From NCBI RefSeq assembly GCF_030272615.1, contig NC_081410.1:284889957-284953956 (forward strand): DNA of 64,000 nt, given 5' to 3'. Of the stretch, positions 1 to 12,222 are shown piece after piece; position 1 is the stretch's first letter, and the number at the start of each line of letters is the position of its first letter. Both the position numbers and the translations under genes were made by a program. The notes under the pieces were generated by a model. The model was not told the origin of the DNA. It saw only the letters and a list, made by a program, of their open reading frames with translations, and ran no database searches. The DNA is from Cryptomeria japonica. Its lineage: Eukaryota > Streptophyta > Pinopsida > Cupressales > Cupressaceae.

Positions 1-1438
1 GCTATCATGATCAATCTCTTTTACCATTACATCTTTTTACAAAACTTTATCACATAGAACTAGCTTCCAATATAGATTTCTACAACCAAGTTAATTTTCA
101 ATGAATAAGAGCAATGTAAATAACTCAATTGTTTACACTTTCCAGGCATAAAAGAACCTTTCCAATGACTATGTCCCATAACATAGTGACAAGTTAACGC
201 CATTTAATCCATGATTTCATATAATAACCATCCACATAACTGGAATTGCACAACACAAAAAGGCCACATGTGAGCATGTCTAATGCTCGGTCAAAGATAA
301 CATGCATGATCAGAATCTCTATGCCTGATCTCAAAACAAATAACCTAATCATAAATATCCAACAACTCACTCAAGGGCTTGATGGTGCTAGGGTACACCA
401 TAGCGGTGCTAGCTTCTATACAAGACCCTCGTGAACATCCCTTGTTGCATAAGGTGTTTAGCCTCCAAGAGATAGTCACCACACATAGGTAGGTAGTGGA
501 TCCTAGCTATCTCATAGCCTCACATACCCCCATCCTCAAGGTTCCCTATTTCCACTTCCTCGTATACACTCAACCAAGACCATCTCCTACGTTCTTGGAG
601 AGGAATTCACATTCCAACACAAGACCAGCATACGAAAACAACAAGGATAAACCGGTTTAGCCACCCAAGTACATAAGACTAAAGATAATAATCGTCAATT
701 CCAACAGTAAGGCAAGAAAATAATTTCGGAATTGCAACATAAAATCAAGTAAAAACAAGATTGCAAGATTGTGGCTAAACCTTCAAGGTCAAAATAGAAT
801 AAATTGATGGCCCACAAGGAAATAAATAAATAATTAAAAAAATCATAAGTGCACATTACATCACTATGTGACTAGCAGCTAGCCACCAATGAGGAAGGAA
901 GGAACAATCATCTAGCAATTGTAGTAGCTCATCATGTGGTGTGGCCTAGTCACACATCTGCATGGCATGGCAGTGTGCACCTCGACATCACCCCGCATCA
1001 CGTCATCACGCGGCATGGATCTACCCTAAACCTATCAGTAGGCCACATGGTAATGTCTACTACATCCCACATCGTGTCCCAACATGACATGGCGATACTC
1101 CAAGTGGAAAGGGCATGCAATGGACGTATCCCACATGGTAGTGTACCTCACTGATAAGGGCATGCACAGGTCACACCCCGCATAGCGACGTACCTCTCAG
1201 GATACTCACCGTAAGCTAGAGGTATACATGGCTAAGGTCTACCCACAAGTCTACCAACACTAGTCAATTGGCAGTTCTTGTGAAAAATAACATGCCTCTC
1301 ATGAAGACAAGGCAAAAGATTCTCCAATAAAACCCATCATTATGCTTAAGAACTGTCATCAATTAAGCTCAAATAAAGGATAGGAATAGACTGGCACACA
1401 TGAACCTCATAAATCGGTTCATCACAAGGGAAAGTATT
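1..1438 (-). other. Non-coding interior of minus-strand LTR element (left part)
   Basis: No reading frame longer than about 70 codons resembles any protein family on either strand. The stretch lies on the interior side of the primer site and long LTR that end this element at 8884, so it is read as internal DNA of a minus-strand LTR element without coding capacity, like a large retrotransposon derivative. The other LTR would be left of the window. A chain of unrecognised older insertions would look the same. Confidence 0.4.
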
Positions 1439-2623
1439 TGTTACTACTTATCAAATTGCCATTAGTTTCATATCCAAAGTCATACTATATATTCTAGCTG
1501 GTTAGTATTACCGAATCATGCAGTCGGTACACACAGAGAAGTCGGTATGAACAGTCTAGTCAGTTATAGAAGAAAGCAGTCATAGAACGTAGTATTCACC
1601 AAGCTGTTTACCGAGTAATGTTTCATGGCTACCGAGCAGTAAAGTTAACTCACCGAGTTGATATTCACCAAGTGAAATGTTTTACCAGATACATTGAACC
1701 TAGACATGCACATGAAAACGTATTACAAGATCGAGGCACATCTAACCATTTTTGCATTGGAAATTGCACTAGGAGATTGTGTATGATTACAAGGTCAATC
1801 TAACCAATGAGATATTTTGTTTAGTTATTCATTCGAAGAATCTTTTTGTAAGATCGAAGCAATGAATTAAGTCACCACTGTAAGAGATCTATTTATACAG
1901 CATGATTTTAGGGTTAGAAAAGATATACAACAAGAGATGTGAGATATGTGTGTGTATGCATTAAGGAAGACTGTTACAGAGACACAGAGAGGTCACTGAG
2001 AAGGTTATCAGTGAACAGTTGAAGAACATAGTAAACAGAAGGGTTTACCGAGTTTCATTATGGGTTACTGAGGTATGCTATAAGCTAGGTAATCTTATTC
2101 TGAGCACATAGAATCTGCTATAGCATTTCAGATGTAAAGTTGCAGATATTTGTAATGATTTTATTGTAATATTTGAAGTTGTAAGAGAAACCTTTAACAG
2201 GGTAAAAGACTCTAACCAAGTCTATAAATTGTAAATCCTTTAACCGGGTGCAGCATTTATATAGTGTTGTAAAATCCTTTAGTAAGGTAGATCTAACTGA
2301 TCTTGATACTCCTAATAGGGTAAGCTATCAGAAATAGCTAAATGTAGCTCTAACCAAGCAATCTTTATTATTGCAGTAGTGAAGTTGTGGGTGTCATCCC
2401 CACCACAGTTTTTCTCTCTAACCAAGAGTTTCTGCGTGACCAAAATATATGTGTTATGGAGTAAAAATCATGTATGATTGTTATTTGTTGATTTTAGCTT
2501 TATTTTATGTTACTGCACTATTCTATTTATGCATAACAGTAAGGTTATTATCAAAGAAAAGTTTTGGAGTACTGATTCACCCCTCCTCTCTTAGTACATT
2601 AGTTTTCTATATTGGGCATAACA
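1439..2623 (+). mobile_element. Solo Copia-type LTR
   Basis: The segment starts TGTTACTAC and ends GGGCATAACA, giving matching TGTTA/TAACA ends. It is flanked by GTATT (1434-1438) and ATATT (2624-2628), a 5 bp target duplication with one difference. Near its 3' end it has the GATTCACCCCTCC...CTCTC tract found at the same place in the other Copia LTRs of this window, which sets the plus orientation. No internal region or second LTR is present, so it is probably a recombination product of a full element. The sequence is rich in ACCGAG motifs, also seen in related elements here. Confidence 0.65.
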
Positions 2624-2628
2624 ATATT

Positions 2629-4631
2629 GAGTACACCTATAATACGGTTTCATTATAGAACTATATTTTTCCTCGAAGTAGGGAAGCTAAATTCGCTTCG
2701 CATCGACATTACTCGTATGTCATTCCATATTATTCAAGGAATGGTGACTTCTAATACTACCCCTTCACATACTGACTTATCAACAACTTGTGGGTTGGCA
2801 CCTAGTAAGGGAAACAAATAAGCAACACCACATAAACAGTATGGTCTCCCATACCCATAAGCGAACATATCCTCCATGGTTGATTACTTCACCATCCCAT
2901 GGGCACACATAACAAGCTCGGGTTTCTTACAACACACAAGGTATAGCACCATTACTGGTTTAGTCACATTTACGGGGGTAATTTTCAATACGCTATCATC
3001 TACTCAAGAAGGGTTTTACCTATGCTTTCCACATGAATCACTAAATAAAGTTTACCCTAGTTACATGTATTGAAATTCTTAACAATTCAAATTTACACAA
3101 GGAAATAACGTCATTCCGATATCTTTCTCAAATTCCGCTAAGCATTTGCATTAACATGACTAACTATGCAATTTTCTTTTCCAAAGCGAAAACTTTCCTC
3201 TTTCAATTAGAAGCCAAAAGCAAACATATAATTTCACATGCGTTATAAAAATTCTTCTTAAATCACTGCAATCTTAGTAGCATTTCTAAAAAAAAAAACC
3301 TTATGATCCTAGGCAAGGAGAAGGGGAAAGAGAGTTTGGAATTTAACCTATTTCCTATGAATACATAAGATCCACAAGGTTACACTATATGCTCAGATAT
3401 AAGTCTATCATTTTAGTTGCACCATTTTCATTTCGCTATCTTTTAGGAGGATGTCAAAACAACCTAACATGACATTTCCAATTATTATGGTTGCAATAGA
3501 ATGTTCTAGTTTTCTGAACAAGAAATCAAGTCAGATAATATTTCTGTAATACAAGACCTCTTGAGAACACTCACTATTCTAAATTTAATATGAAAACATA
3601 TCAAAACCTGCAACCTATCATTGAAAATCAAAATACAACAAGAAATTAAATGAGGAGCTATCAACTAAATGATACACTTTTATGCATACACATCAAACAA
3701 GCTTTTCGTTAGCCCTTTCTAAATATAATAAGGCAATTATCTATATCCAAAGGCAAGTTCAAAGGAGCATTGCCAAAAATAGGTCCTCAATCAAACTGGG
3801 TGAAGAAGCACATAACCAATCTTTCATGGAACATCTTAAGACACTCTCAAAGTTACTATAACATGTTCCCTTTTGATACTTCCTTTTACAACTAAAGTAG
3901 TTTCACAAAATCAACTATTCACATATTAATGCACATTACTTAAGATAGAATTTAATTGTGTTACTCCTACGAGACACATGGAGAATTCCGTAATGTAAAC
4001 ATACAATTTTTCTCAATAACGAGTATTAACCTCCAAACCCAAAGCCCTTTATAATCTAAATACACATAAGCGTTATAAGGCTCACACAAGGGCTCAAGAA
4101 GTCACAGCCTTCTCTCGCAAAAAGAAAACTCAAATAAGAGATAATTACACATATCAAAATTGTTTTACTTTCTAGAGAGAGAGACAGGAGGAAAGGTGAT
4201 AATTATTCAATTTACTACATAATAGGCATTCAATATCTACCACACTACTCCTTCAAGCAAACAACACTACACTAGATCACAACCTTAAATAAGCACATTT
4301 CGTACTTTTAGATCCAAGACAACACTAACCAACCCAAATGGTCTAGTCAAAAGATTACAATGAATCAAAAGGAAGGTACATATGACACTCCTTCAAAATA
4401 AGAGAAATCGTACACCAAGACCTCCATAAGTAGACAAAGCACATACAATCACTCCAACACACCCACATCAAGAAGGTGAGGACAAGGTGTGAACACACAT
4501 GTTACACACAAGTTAAGGTCTGCTAAATCACACTCTTACAACAAGGAGGACAAGAGTACAACATAAGGTCAATACACCACACAACAACTAAGGGCACAAG
4601 AGAAACTAGAGATCTTAGTGTTGCAACATGG
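2629..4631 (-). other. Non-coding interior next to the primer site
   Basis: About 2 kb without any recognisable protein similarity on either strand. It continues the non-coding interior seen at 1-1438 after the solo LTR. In a normal chromovirus, gag would be expected on the minus strand here, and none is seen. Short purine runs such as the GA tract near 4175-4190 are the only visible structure. Confidence 0.4.
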
Positions 4632-4643
4632 GCTGTGATACCA
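4632..4643 (-). other. Primer binding site, initiator Met-tRNA type
   Basis: The plus strand reads GCTGTGATACCA directly before the LTR. Its complement, TGGTATCACAGC, differs by one base from TGGTATCAGAGC, the plant initiator Met-tRNA primer site. Two bases separate it from the LTR edge at 4646. This fixes the element on the minus strand and marks the LTR to its right as the 5' LTR. Confidence 0.75.
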
Positions 4644-4949
4644 AATGTAATGCCCTGCCAGGAAACCCCGAAGGGATAAAGCTAAAACACTCAAATGGAG
4701 TGTAAATATTTTTTATTTTTTTCATAATATATTCATAAGACACAACATTAAGATGCATTGGAGTTATCTAATGCTTAGATAACACAGTGGAAGACTAAAC
4801 GAACCTAAGGAGTTTCCCAATGTGATTACGTAACCTAACACCTAACTCAACTCACGACATCTAATCCAATTAAGCAAGATATCTTAATTGCATGTTTATA
4901 CTTGAAACATGGATATACTTTGTTCAGTGAATTAACATTATAGAAATGA

Positions 4950-5510
4950 GGAAGCATTCATCTATTATGGTTGAAGATGAGGCTAACATGAGGAATTTTA
5001 CCCATAGAAGTTAAAACATAGATCACATGCAAATTCATCCATTAAGGTTAAAATATGGCTAACTTGACGAGTCTATCCATTTTAGTTACAATATAGCTAG
5101 TAAAATGAAGTTCGTTTATTAAGGCTAAAATGTGCATAACCAAATGGGTTCATCCATTATAGTTAAAATATAAATAATAAGGTGAAATTCATTTATTTAG
5201 ATTGAAATGTAAATAACCAATGAGTTCATCCATTATAGATAAAGTGTACGTATTAGGATGAAATTCATTTATTAAGGCTATAATATGGATAATCCAATTG
5301 AGTTCATCCAATTATAGTTAGAATGAAGCTAATTTTGATGAAGTTCATTTATTTAGAATAATACGTAAATAACTAAATGAATTCATCCAATTTAGTTAAA
5401 ATATAGCTATTATGATGATGTTCATTTATTGAGATTAAAATGTAAGTAACTAAATGAAGTTCATCCATTAGAATTACAATTTAGGTAATATGACAAGTTC
5501 ATCCAATAAT
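4950..5510. repeat. Degenerate tandem array, unit about 85 bp
   Basis: Two alternating phrases recur about six times: GTTCATCCATTATAGTTA and AGTTCATTTATTAAGGCTA, separated by AT-rich spacers with ATATAGCTAAT or GTAAATAACCAAATGA. Together they form a unit of roughly 85 bp, so each unit is itself a diverged doublet. The array lies inside the 4.2 kb LTR. Confidence 0.7.
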
Positions 5511-6867
5511 TGTTATCCATTCATTTCGTTCAAATTTTCCCTTAACCATATACCATGCATCTAATTTTATTACATGCTTTATTTTCATCATAACCTAGTG
5601 AGTTCTTTCCATGCTTACTTATTTTCATTAACATTAACAAAATACTTTCCATAATCATATCTATGATCTTTTATGATCCTAATTACTACATTTAACAAGA
5701 TGACTATATACATGCATTCCAAAAATTATCTTCATCTAATCCCCATTACACACTTAACATAATGCATCCATATATGCCAACACTAACTATGAAACAGGAG
5801 AGACAAAAGCATCACATAACATAGAAATTATCTCGGAGTTCACCCCTAGAGGGCTCGGGTCTACTCAACTGCAAGACCCCTCTGGCAATTAATTAAGTTA
5901 AGATTACATAAGGTTCATGTCATTTACATTCCTGCCTTTTAGGTGAACAACAACCAATTATACAAACGACCACTTCAGTCGATAAATCCTAAATGATCCC
6001 TACATAGAAACGGATCCCACTGAGCATATTAAAAGCTAATCCAAAGGTCTCTTGTCTGACCGTACTCTAACTAGGATACTAACCAACCTAGGGCCAACCA
6101 CAATTCAGCCAGACGACAGGGTCTAAACATACATATCCGGGTATTGCCATGACTTTAAACAAAAGAGAATACAAAAATTAGAAACTTGCAACCGCAATAA
6201 CAACAAAGAACAATCTTTTCCCATACTGATCCAAACATTTAAAGGTTGATCCAGTTTTCTAAAAGATCTAAGTTCTCAAAATATAATAACACAAAACACA
6301 AAACACCATTACAAGGTAATTTCAATACCACAATTGCACTAGTTCAATCTTACCTATTTCCCAATTCGGAGAAAAACATAAATTAACAATTTATTCTACT
6401 AAATGAAAATATCATTTACTTGCCAAGTTTTCCTACCGATACTTTATTTAAACTCCTAATATTTCCAAAAGTATATTATTTATGTTTCCAAAAATACCCA
6501 ATGATATAATATTCCTATTTTCCAATTATCCAAAATAATTATTAACTAGCACATATTTATTAACCCCTGGATAATAACACATAACCATTAATAAATTACT
6601 AATACACAATTCCAAATTTAAAATTCAATTAATATACATTTATATTAATCCTCATTAATAAAATATATATATTAAAATAATTTAATAGTTCACCGCTTCC
6701 AAATTAATTATTATTTAATACATATTTATTAATCCTCATTAATAACTATATATTAATAATAATTACTAACAAAAGAAAATAAATTAAAAAACTATTAAAC
6801 TAAGTCATTATTATTATTTTTCTAAATAATAATAAATAAATAAAAAATACTTTTAAAAAGGCAAAAC

Positions 6868-7095
6868 TGGGGAGGCCACTGTGGAGCCCACCTCCCATCA
6901 CGAGAGAGGCCCGCAGCGCCCCCTGTGGCCACCACGACACCATTCACTGCGACCACTGCGGGCGCCGCTCACTGCAGTCACCACGGGCGGCCACTGTGGG
7001 CGTAGGGGGGCCCTGTGGAATCTCCTGCGGGGAGGAGGGGAAGGGGGCGAGGGCACGAGCCGAGCTTCAGCTCCTTCGCCCACCAAACCCTAACC
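6868..7095. other. GC-rich, CpG-rich island inside the long LTR
   Basis: A patch of about 230 bp is GC-rich while the DNA on both sides is extremely AT-rich. It repeats the phrases CCACTGCGGGCG, CCACTGTGGGCG and CCACCACGAC. Both strands stay open for 60-70 codons, which is expected from the composition and not evidence of a gene. Read on the element's strand it lies in the middle of the LTR, where a promoter or start of the transcribed leader could sit. Confidence 0.5.
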
Positions 7096-8117
7096 CCAAG
7101 AAATTTTCATCCTCTTTTTTTTTTGTTTATTAGAATTTAAAAATAAAACAAAACAATAACCCAAAAAAATTAAAATAGTAATAAATGAAAACCTCAAACT
7201 TTCTTTCATTCACAGTCACTCAAACACATTTTTCCAAAATGTTTTAAAACAACAGCATGGGATTATTATTATAATTTTTTTTTTTGCATGATCATGATTT
7301 TCCAATACACAATAACTTTCAAATGAGCAAGATTTGCTCAACCACAAAACATATTTGGCTTCCTCAGATGGATTTACTCTCATTTATCTACTCCATTTTA
7401 ACAATCTTGACCCAAAAACAATCAATATTCTCAAAACTAAAAACTTAAATCTTAAGAACATTCATGGATTTTTAAACCAAAATTTCATGAGGGAGAATCA
7501 AACACAATTTTTCTTTTGACTTACAATGAAATAACAGGGCAAATAAGAACCCAACCTGGCAAGATCTTGAAGAAGAGCCCAACCTGCAGCTGTAGAAAAA
7601 TCCATCCTTTCCAAATCTCTAATCTCCATCAAAAAAATTTCTTCCAAAAATCCAACAACCCCAAAAATATTTTCCAACCTAGGTTAAATGGAATGAATTT
7701 TGACTTAATTCCTAATTTCGAATTTTAAACATCTTTTAAATAAAAATGAGAAATCATTCTTTTCAACTATCCAAAAATCTAACTTGCTTTTCTAATTAAA
7801 ATTAAAATGCTTCTCTCTCATTTAATTTAATTTTTTCAATATTAACAAGCTAACATTTATATTTCGCAATATTGATGAGGTTAAAATATTTTAATTAAAT
7901 TAATTTCCCAAAATCAATCTTTCACACTAAATCAAAATATATATGAATAAAACTTACTTTTCTAATCAAAATTGATTTTCTTAAAAGGGTAAAATTAACC
8001 TTTCCTTACCAAAATGCAAAAGAGATTAAATTATTTATATTTCAAATAACTTTAAATCTTTCCCTTTTAAAATGCATAAACTAAATAAATTTACGATTTT
8101 AAATTAACCATTAAATT

Positions 8118-8371
8118 AAACTTGCTACAAACATAAATAGAGCGATCTTTTTTAATTAATGATTAATCACATAAAAGAAACTTATTTATTTTAATTCCTT
8201 AATTACTAATGCGTAAATGAACACATTAAATTAAATTAAATAGTTAAACTTGCTACAACCATAAATATAGCGATCCTTTTTAATTAATGATTAATCACCT
8301 AAAAGAAACCTATTTATTTTGATTTCTCAATTACTAATGCGTAAATGAACACATTAAATCAAATTAAATAC
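8118..8371. repeat. Tandem duplication with 128 bp period
   Basis: AAACTTGCTACAA at 8118 is repeated at 8246. The following sequence, including GCGATC, TTAATTAATGATTAATCAC and ACTAATGCGTAAATGAACAC, is copied with few differences. It is a recent-looking direct duplication within the LTR. Confidence 0.8.
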
Positions 8372-8884
8372 TTAGGATAAAGCACTCCATTTTACCACAC
8401 ACAAGGCATGCAAACCAATATAGCCCACCAATCACGTGACATGTAAACCCAAACAAAAAGGAACCCGATGGACCACACACGACGCTCACCTGATCATGGC
8501 TAAGGCAAGACGAGGGTTTTACAACCACCTAATCCAAATTCTAAGGATGAAAGAGGTATAATCAACCCTGCAAATCTTGATAGAGATGAACCTCGCACCT
8601 AGGGGGTACTGTACCTGCAATCTCCTGCACCCATGAGTCACACAAGCATACATATATATACATATTCAATGAAGGCGTTAGCTTGAGATTTATAACAAGA
8701 ATTAGGGAGACAATTAAACTTACATAAGAATCGATGCTAAATCACATTAACAGGTATGCACAATATTCATATTATCTAATCTACAACATTACATCATGGT
8801 AAATCAACCATTCAGGAATGCCACATAAGAAGTCAACCAAGGTCAAACCGATTTTGCAAGGCTGACTAGGGTAGGGGCACTACA

Positions 8885-9212
8885 ATATGAGGTGCATGAG
8901 ATAGAGGTTTTCTGTAAGAGTCTTATTACTATTAAGTTACCTCTAAATCTTTGATTAGTGGTACTCATGCGAAAAGTTTTCTCTGCAAGTATATTGTAAT
9001 TTGTTTTGATTGTGAAATAATATATCGAGTGGCTTTTGGAGTGTGGGGTTTTCTCCCGAAAGGGTTTTCACCACACAAATCACTATGTTGTGGAATGAAT
9101 GTTCTTTATTAGTATTTTTATTTTTTGTAATTGTTGTAATGATCTATAAAAGTTTTGTATTACCCTCCTCTCAAGTTTAGTGTAGGAATTTTTCCGCTAC
9201 TTAACTTCCTTA
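8885..9212 (+). mobile_element. 3' part of a Copia-type LTR, truncated by the long-LTR element
   Basis: The segment contains GGTTTTCTCCC...GGGTTTTCACCACACAAATCACT followed by a T-rich stretch and CCCTCCTCTCAAG, a layout typical of the R-U5 end of plant Copia LTRs. It is cut on the left by the long LTR ending at 8884. On the right it joins Copia RNase H coding sequence near 9213, so it looks like a separate Copia element inserted in that gene. The exact right edge, near TTTTTCCGCTAC, is uncertain. Confidence 0.45.
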
Positions 9213-9482
9213 CATATTAGAGTTATCTATGATGAGGCTACTGTCATATATTGTGATAATTCCAGTGCTATTAATATGTCAAAGAATCTGGTGCAACATT
9301 CAAAGACTAAACTGAATGTATCAATCAAGTGTCATTTTTTGAGAGAAAAAGTCAGTGAAGAGGAAGTGAAGTTAGAGTATGTGTCTACAAAGGAACAAAT
9401 TGCTGATATTTTCACCAAGCCTTTGCTTGCAGATACATTTTGTCTATTTGAGAGACAAGTTAGGGGTATCCACCCCTCCTGA
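9213..9482 (+). pseudogene. Copia-A: RNase H C-terminus of pol (fragment)
   Basis: The plus-strand translation has the motifs VIYCDNSSAIN and MSKNLVQHSKTK, then YVSTKEQIADIFTKPL and a short tail ending at a stop at 9482. This is the C-terminal end of Ty1/copia RNase H, which includes the catalytic Asp in the CDN motif and the closing ADIFTKPL signature. The upstream part of pol is cut off by the LTR piece ending at 9212. It belongs to the same element as the 3' LTR at 9806-11167. Confidence 0.85.
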
Positions 9483-9805
9483 TGGGAACTAGATGCATTG
9501 AGTTGCATCAATCTGGTGGACTTCACAGTCTTATCTTCTTGTCCAGATTAATGAACTTATGTTTCTCCTCTAATGGAGTAGTCTGTTGAGCTAGTTATAA
9601 TCATGATTTGTTTATTCTAAGAGGGAGAGTAAGTTTGGTTTTCTGTTTTGAGAACCTTTGTCATTGATGTCAAAGGAGGAGAGAAAGCACGTGAAAAATA
9701 GTTTTAGTTGCCTGATCTTAGAAGGATTTTGCTAGAGATGTTTTATTTCTTTGCATTGATTGTTTTTCACATCCATATGTTGTCATCAATGCCAAAGGGG
9801 GAGAT
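9483..9805 (+). other. Copia-A 3' untranslated region with polypurine tract
   Basis: Between the pol stop and the LTR lies a T-rich non-coding spacer. It ends in GCCAAAGGGGGAGAT, the usual Copia polypurine tract directly before the LTR. A weaker copy of the same phrase, GTCAAAGGAGGAGAG, lies at about 9668, and a further purine run is near 9620. Confidence 0.75.
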
Positions 9806-11167
9806 TTTTGGACATTGTAGCTACTAGGATATGTTGTTGTCATTGATGTCAACATATTTTTGTGATTTATTGCTCTTGTGGTTGGAGATTGGTTTATTGG
9901 GATCATGGTTGAGTATATGGAATATTTCTTGTATCATTACATCTTTATGTATTGGTTTTAGTGATCTAGGAGCTTAATTGATCATATCATATGATCCAGT
10001 TTACAGTTTGGTTCTTCTGATCGGTGCTTTGCAGAGTTTGATATTTCCTCTGGTATATTCCAGTGCGATCAGATCTTGAGTTGATATTTTGGGAGATTGT
10101 CTAGGATGTTCTTGTGTATCTTCATTTTAAATGGTTCATGATTTGGTGCTCCACAGCTTATCTTTCCTTGTGCAATTGTTGTTGTTTGAGTGTTCTTGAG
10201 TTTCAAATATTGATCGATGAAGATTTGATGAGTGGTGTTGGTGTGGCTATTATAGATGATTCTAATGTTCTCACTGGTGTTTCCTAATTATGTCCTATTT
10301 TTTTAAAGATCTACATTGATCATTGTGCATGGTTTTTGTTTTTTGTTTGTCTGGTGGTGTTGTTCATGCTATATGAGACCTTCTTGGTGGTGTATTGTGT
10401 TGCGGTTGATCTTGGCATGATTTCCGATGGAGTTGTGTGTTTAAGCATTTGGTTTAGGTCCATATTATATCATGTATATCATTATATTGGTCTGGTAGCT
10501 CTTGTATGTATCGTGTGATGTAATTTTGTAATTATGAATTCAAGGTTTGGTCGACCTTATAGTCAAGGTTGATGAATTGCATAAATAGGTGATAAAGTCA
10601 TGTAAATATGGTATTGGTATTATGTCTGCATTATCAGAGAATGGTAAAGGTGCAAACAAGTGAATACATCCTTCGACATTGTGATTGAGTAGAGATTGAA
10701 GTGTTGCAAAGCAGGCATATGTGCTTATCTAGAACTATCATCAAGCATTTGTAGATGGTATTCTTTCAATTCATTCAATTCTGGATTGTTATCCAAATAT
10801 TTTGTAAGTCGGTGAGGCTTCCTTTTAAGGTAGTGAAAATTTGTTGAGGGTTGTAGCCTTTTGGGTTATTGTATTTTGAGTAGTGAGCTCTAGGCATTGA
10901 GCCCGAATGCATGTGCATTCCCCATTGTAATTATTTTCACATACTACTATAGAGTATCATCTTATTATGGGTAGGTTCCCACAATGGGTTTTCCCTTAAG
11001 CAGTTTTTTCACGTCAAAATCTTGGTTTTGTGTGTTGTGGTATCAATTTGCTTATCCTTGTTGTTGTTGCAGTTAATCAGACTTTCTTTTGTGGTTAAGT
11101 TTGACGATCTAGTGAAAATTGATTCACCCCCCCCTCTCTTAGTTTTCCTTGATTGTTGTTTCCAACA
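9806..11167 (+). mobile_element. Copia-A 3' LTR
   Basis: The LTR begins TTTTGGACATTG, a one-base variant of a TGTTGGA start, directly after the polypurine tract, and ends TTTCCAACA; the ends are inverted repeats. Near the start is GTTGTCATTGATGTCAAC and near the end GATTCACCCCCCCCTCTC, both shared with other Copia LTRs in the window. It joins chromovirus LTR sequence at 11168, so the element inserted there. The 5' LTR and the paired target copy lie left of the window. Confidence 0.7.
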
Positions 11168-12200
11168 GTCCAATGGTTTGAAAACTTTGCATTCAACCCC
11201 AAACCAAGGATTTCAGAGGTTACTAGCACCCAAACTTCTCAAATTTTACCTAGCAACTTGATTTGCACTCACAATCTCATTTCCTAGGCTTGTCACATTG
11301 AGATGCCAAGCCTAGGGCATCACATAACTTCTCCCAAACATCACATACTGCCCTGCAACCAAATTTATCTTTAATAGGACTTGAAAAAATAACATTCCAC
11401 CAAAAATGAGATTTTTCCCATAGTGGACATTGGAGTTATTAAACAATCTCTGTCAAAACCCTAGGTCAAGAGGGTACACGAGCTGTTTTTAGAAAAAATG
11501 AGTGGATCTCACTCAAATATTGATTAAAATGCCTCGAACTACCACTAAAATGAAGTAGACTCCACCCCCTATCTAGCCATGTATATTTTATTGCAAGAAA
11601 AATAAAAATTAAAGAGTACTAAATGCTGCAACAGTGAATTTCTCAAGAAAAGTGCAGAAACAGTTATATGTTTATTGAAAATCTCTGCCAAAATCATATG
11701 CCAACCCATGCCTCAACCCAAAGAGTAATTATTATACATGTCTTGAGAATTTCCAATGGTTAGAACTATATTTTGAACTTTGTTAACCATTGGAACCCCA
11801 ATTTGTCAATGCTGCTTGAAACTAGTAAAAGTTGTCAAGCAACTTGTACATCTTATTTGTTTTGACAACTTTGGCCAAATGACTTCAAACCAACCAAATT
11901 TTTTTTCCAACATGCTAGAAATGAATTCAAGACACAAGTTACATCATTTTTACCCATCATTAACACATTGGAGTGATTTGACTATCATTGACCCAACTAG
12001 GACCTTATAGGTCTTTATGACAACAATTAGCATCAAAGGCCTTACAACTGATTTGAAATGATTGACAAAGACTACAAATGGATTGAAATGGCATCAAATG
12101 GTCCATAGGACCCTATTGAAATATTGAATCAACACAAAAAAAAAACATCATGATAAAATCCTTTGTGAGGCATCATTGTAGCCTAGGTTCTCCTGCACCA
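11168..12200 (-). mobile_element. Chromovirus 3' LTR, truncated
   Basis: This segment aligns by eye with 17378-17839: both contain CCAATGGTT, CAAACCAA..ATTTCAGAGGTTAC, CTTGTCACATTGAGATGCCA, and end GTAGCCTAGG..CTCCTGCACCA. The left-hand copy carries extra internal DNA, roughly 11340-11930, that is missing in the right-hand copy, so the right LTR seems to have a deletion there relative to this one. The left edge is the Copia-A junction. Confidence 0.8.
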
Positions 12201-12222
12201 TACACCCGTGGTGGAAAGGATC

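Larger units (their letters stand above)
4646..8884 (-). mobile_element. 5' LTR (about 4.2 kb) of a minus-strand Ty3/gypsy-like element
   Basis: On the plus strand the LTR runs from TGTAATGCCC to GGGGCACTACA; the ends are imperfect inverted repeats (TGTARTGCCC) of the kind common in chromovirus LTRs. A Met-type primer site lies directly outside its left end. The length of 4239 bp is unusual but known for some plant chromoviruses and Tat elements. Inside are a tandem array (4950-5510), a GC-rich island (6868-7095), very AT-rich stretches and a 128 bp duplication (8118-8371). The right flank begins ATATG, which should be repeated at the other end of the element, outside the window. Assignment to a Tekay-like lineage is inference, since no coding region is attached. 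Confidence 0.7.

Noticed and set aside
6881-7093. Open frames on both strands in the GC-rich patch
   Set aside because: Both strands are open because the patch is GC-rich with few stops; no protein similarity.
7083-7097. AAACCCTAACCCC resembling the plant telomere repeat
   Set aside because: Only about one and a half units in a GC-rich leader; AAACCCTAA is common near plant promoters and leaders, so no telomeric array is present.
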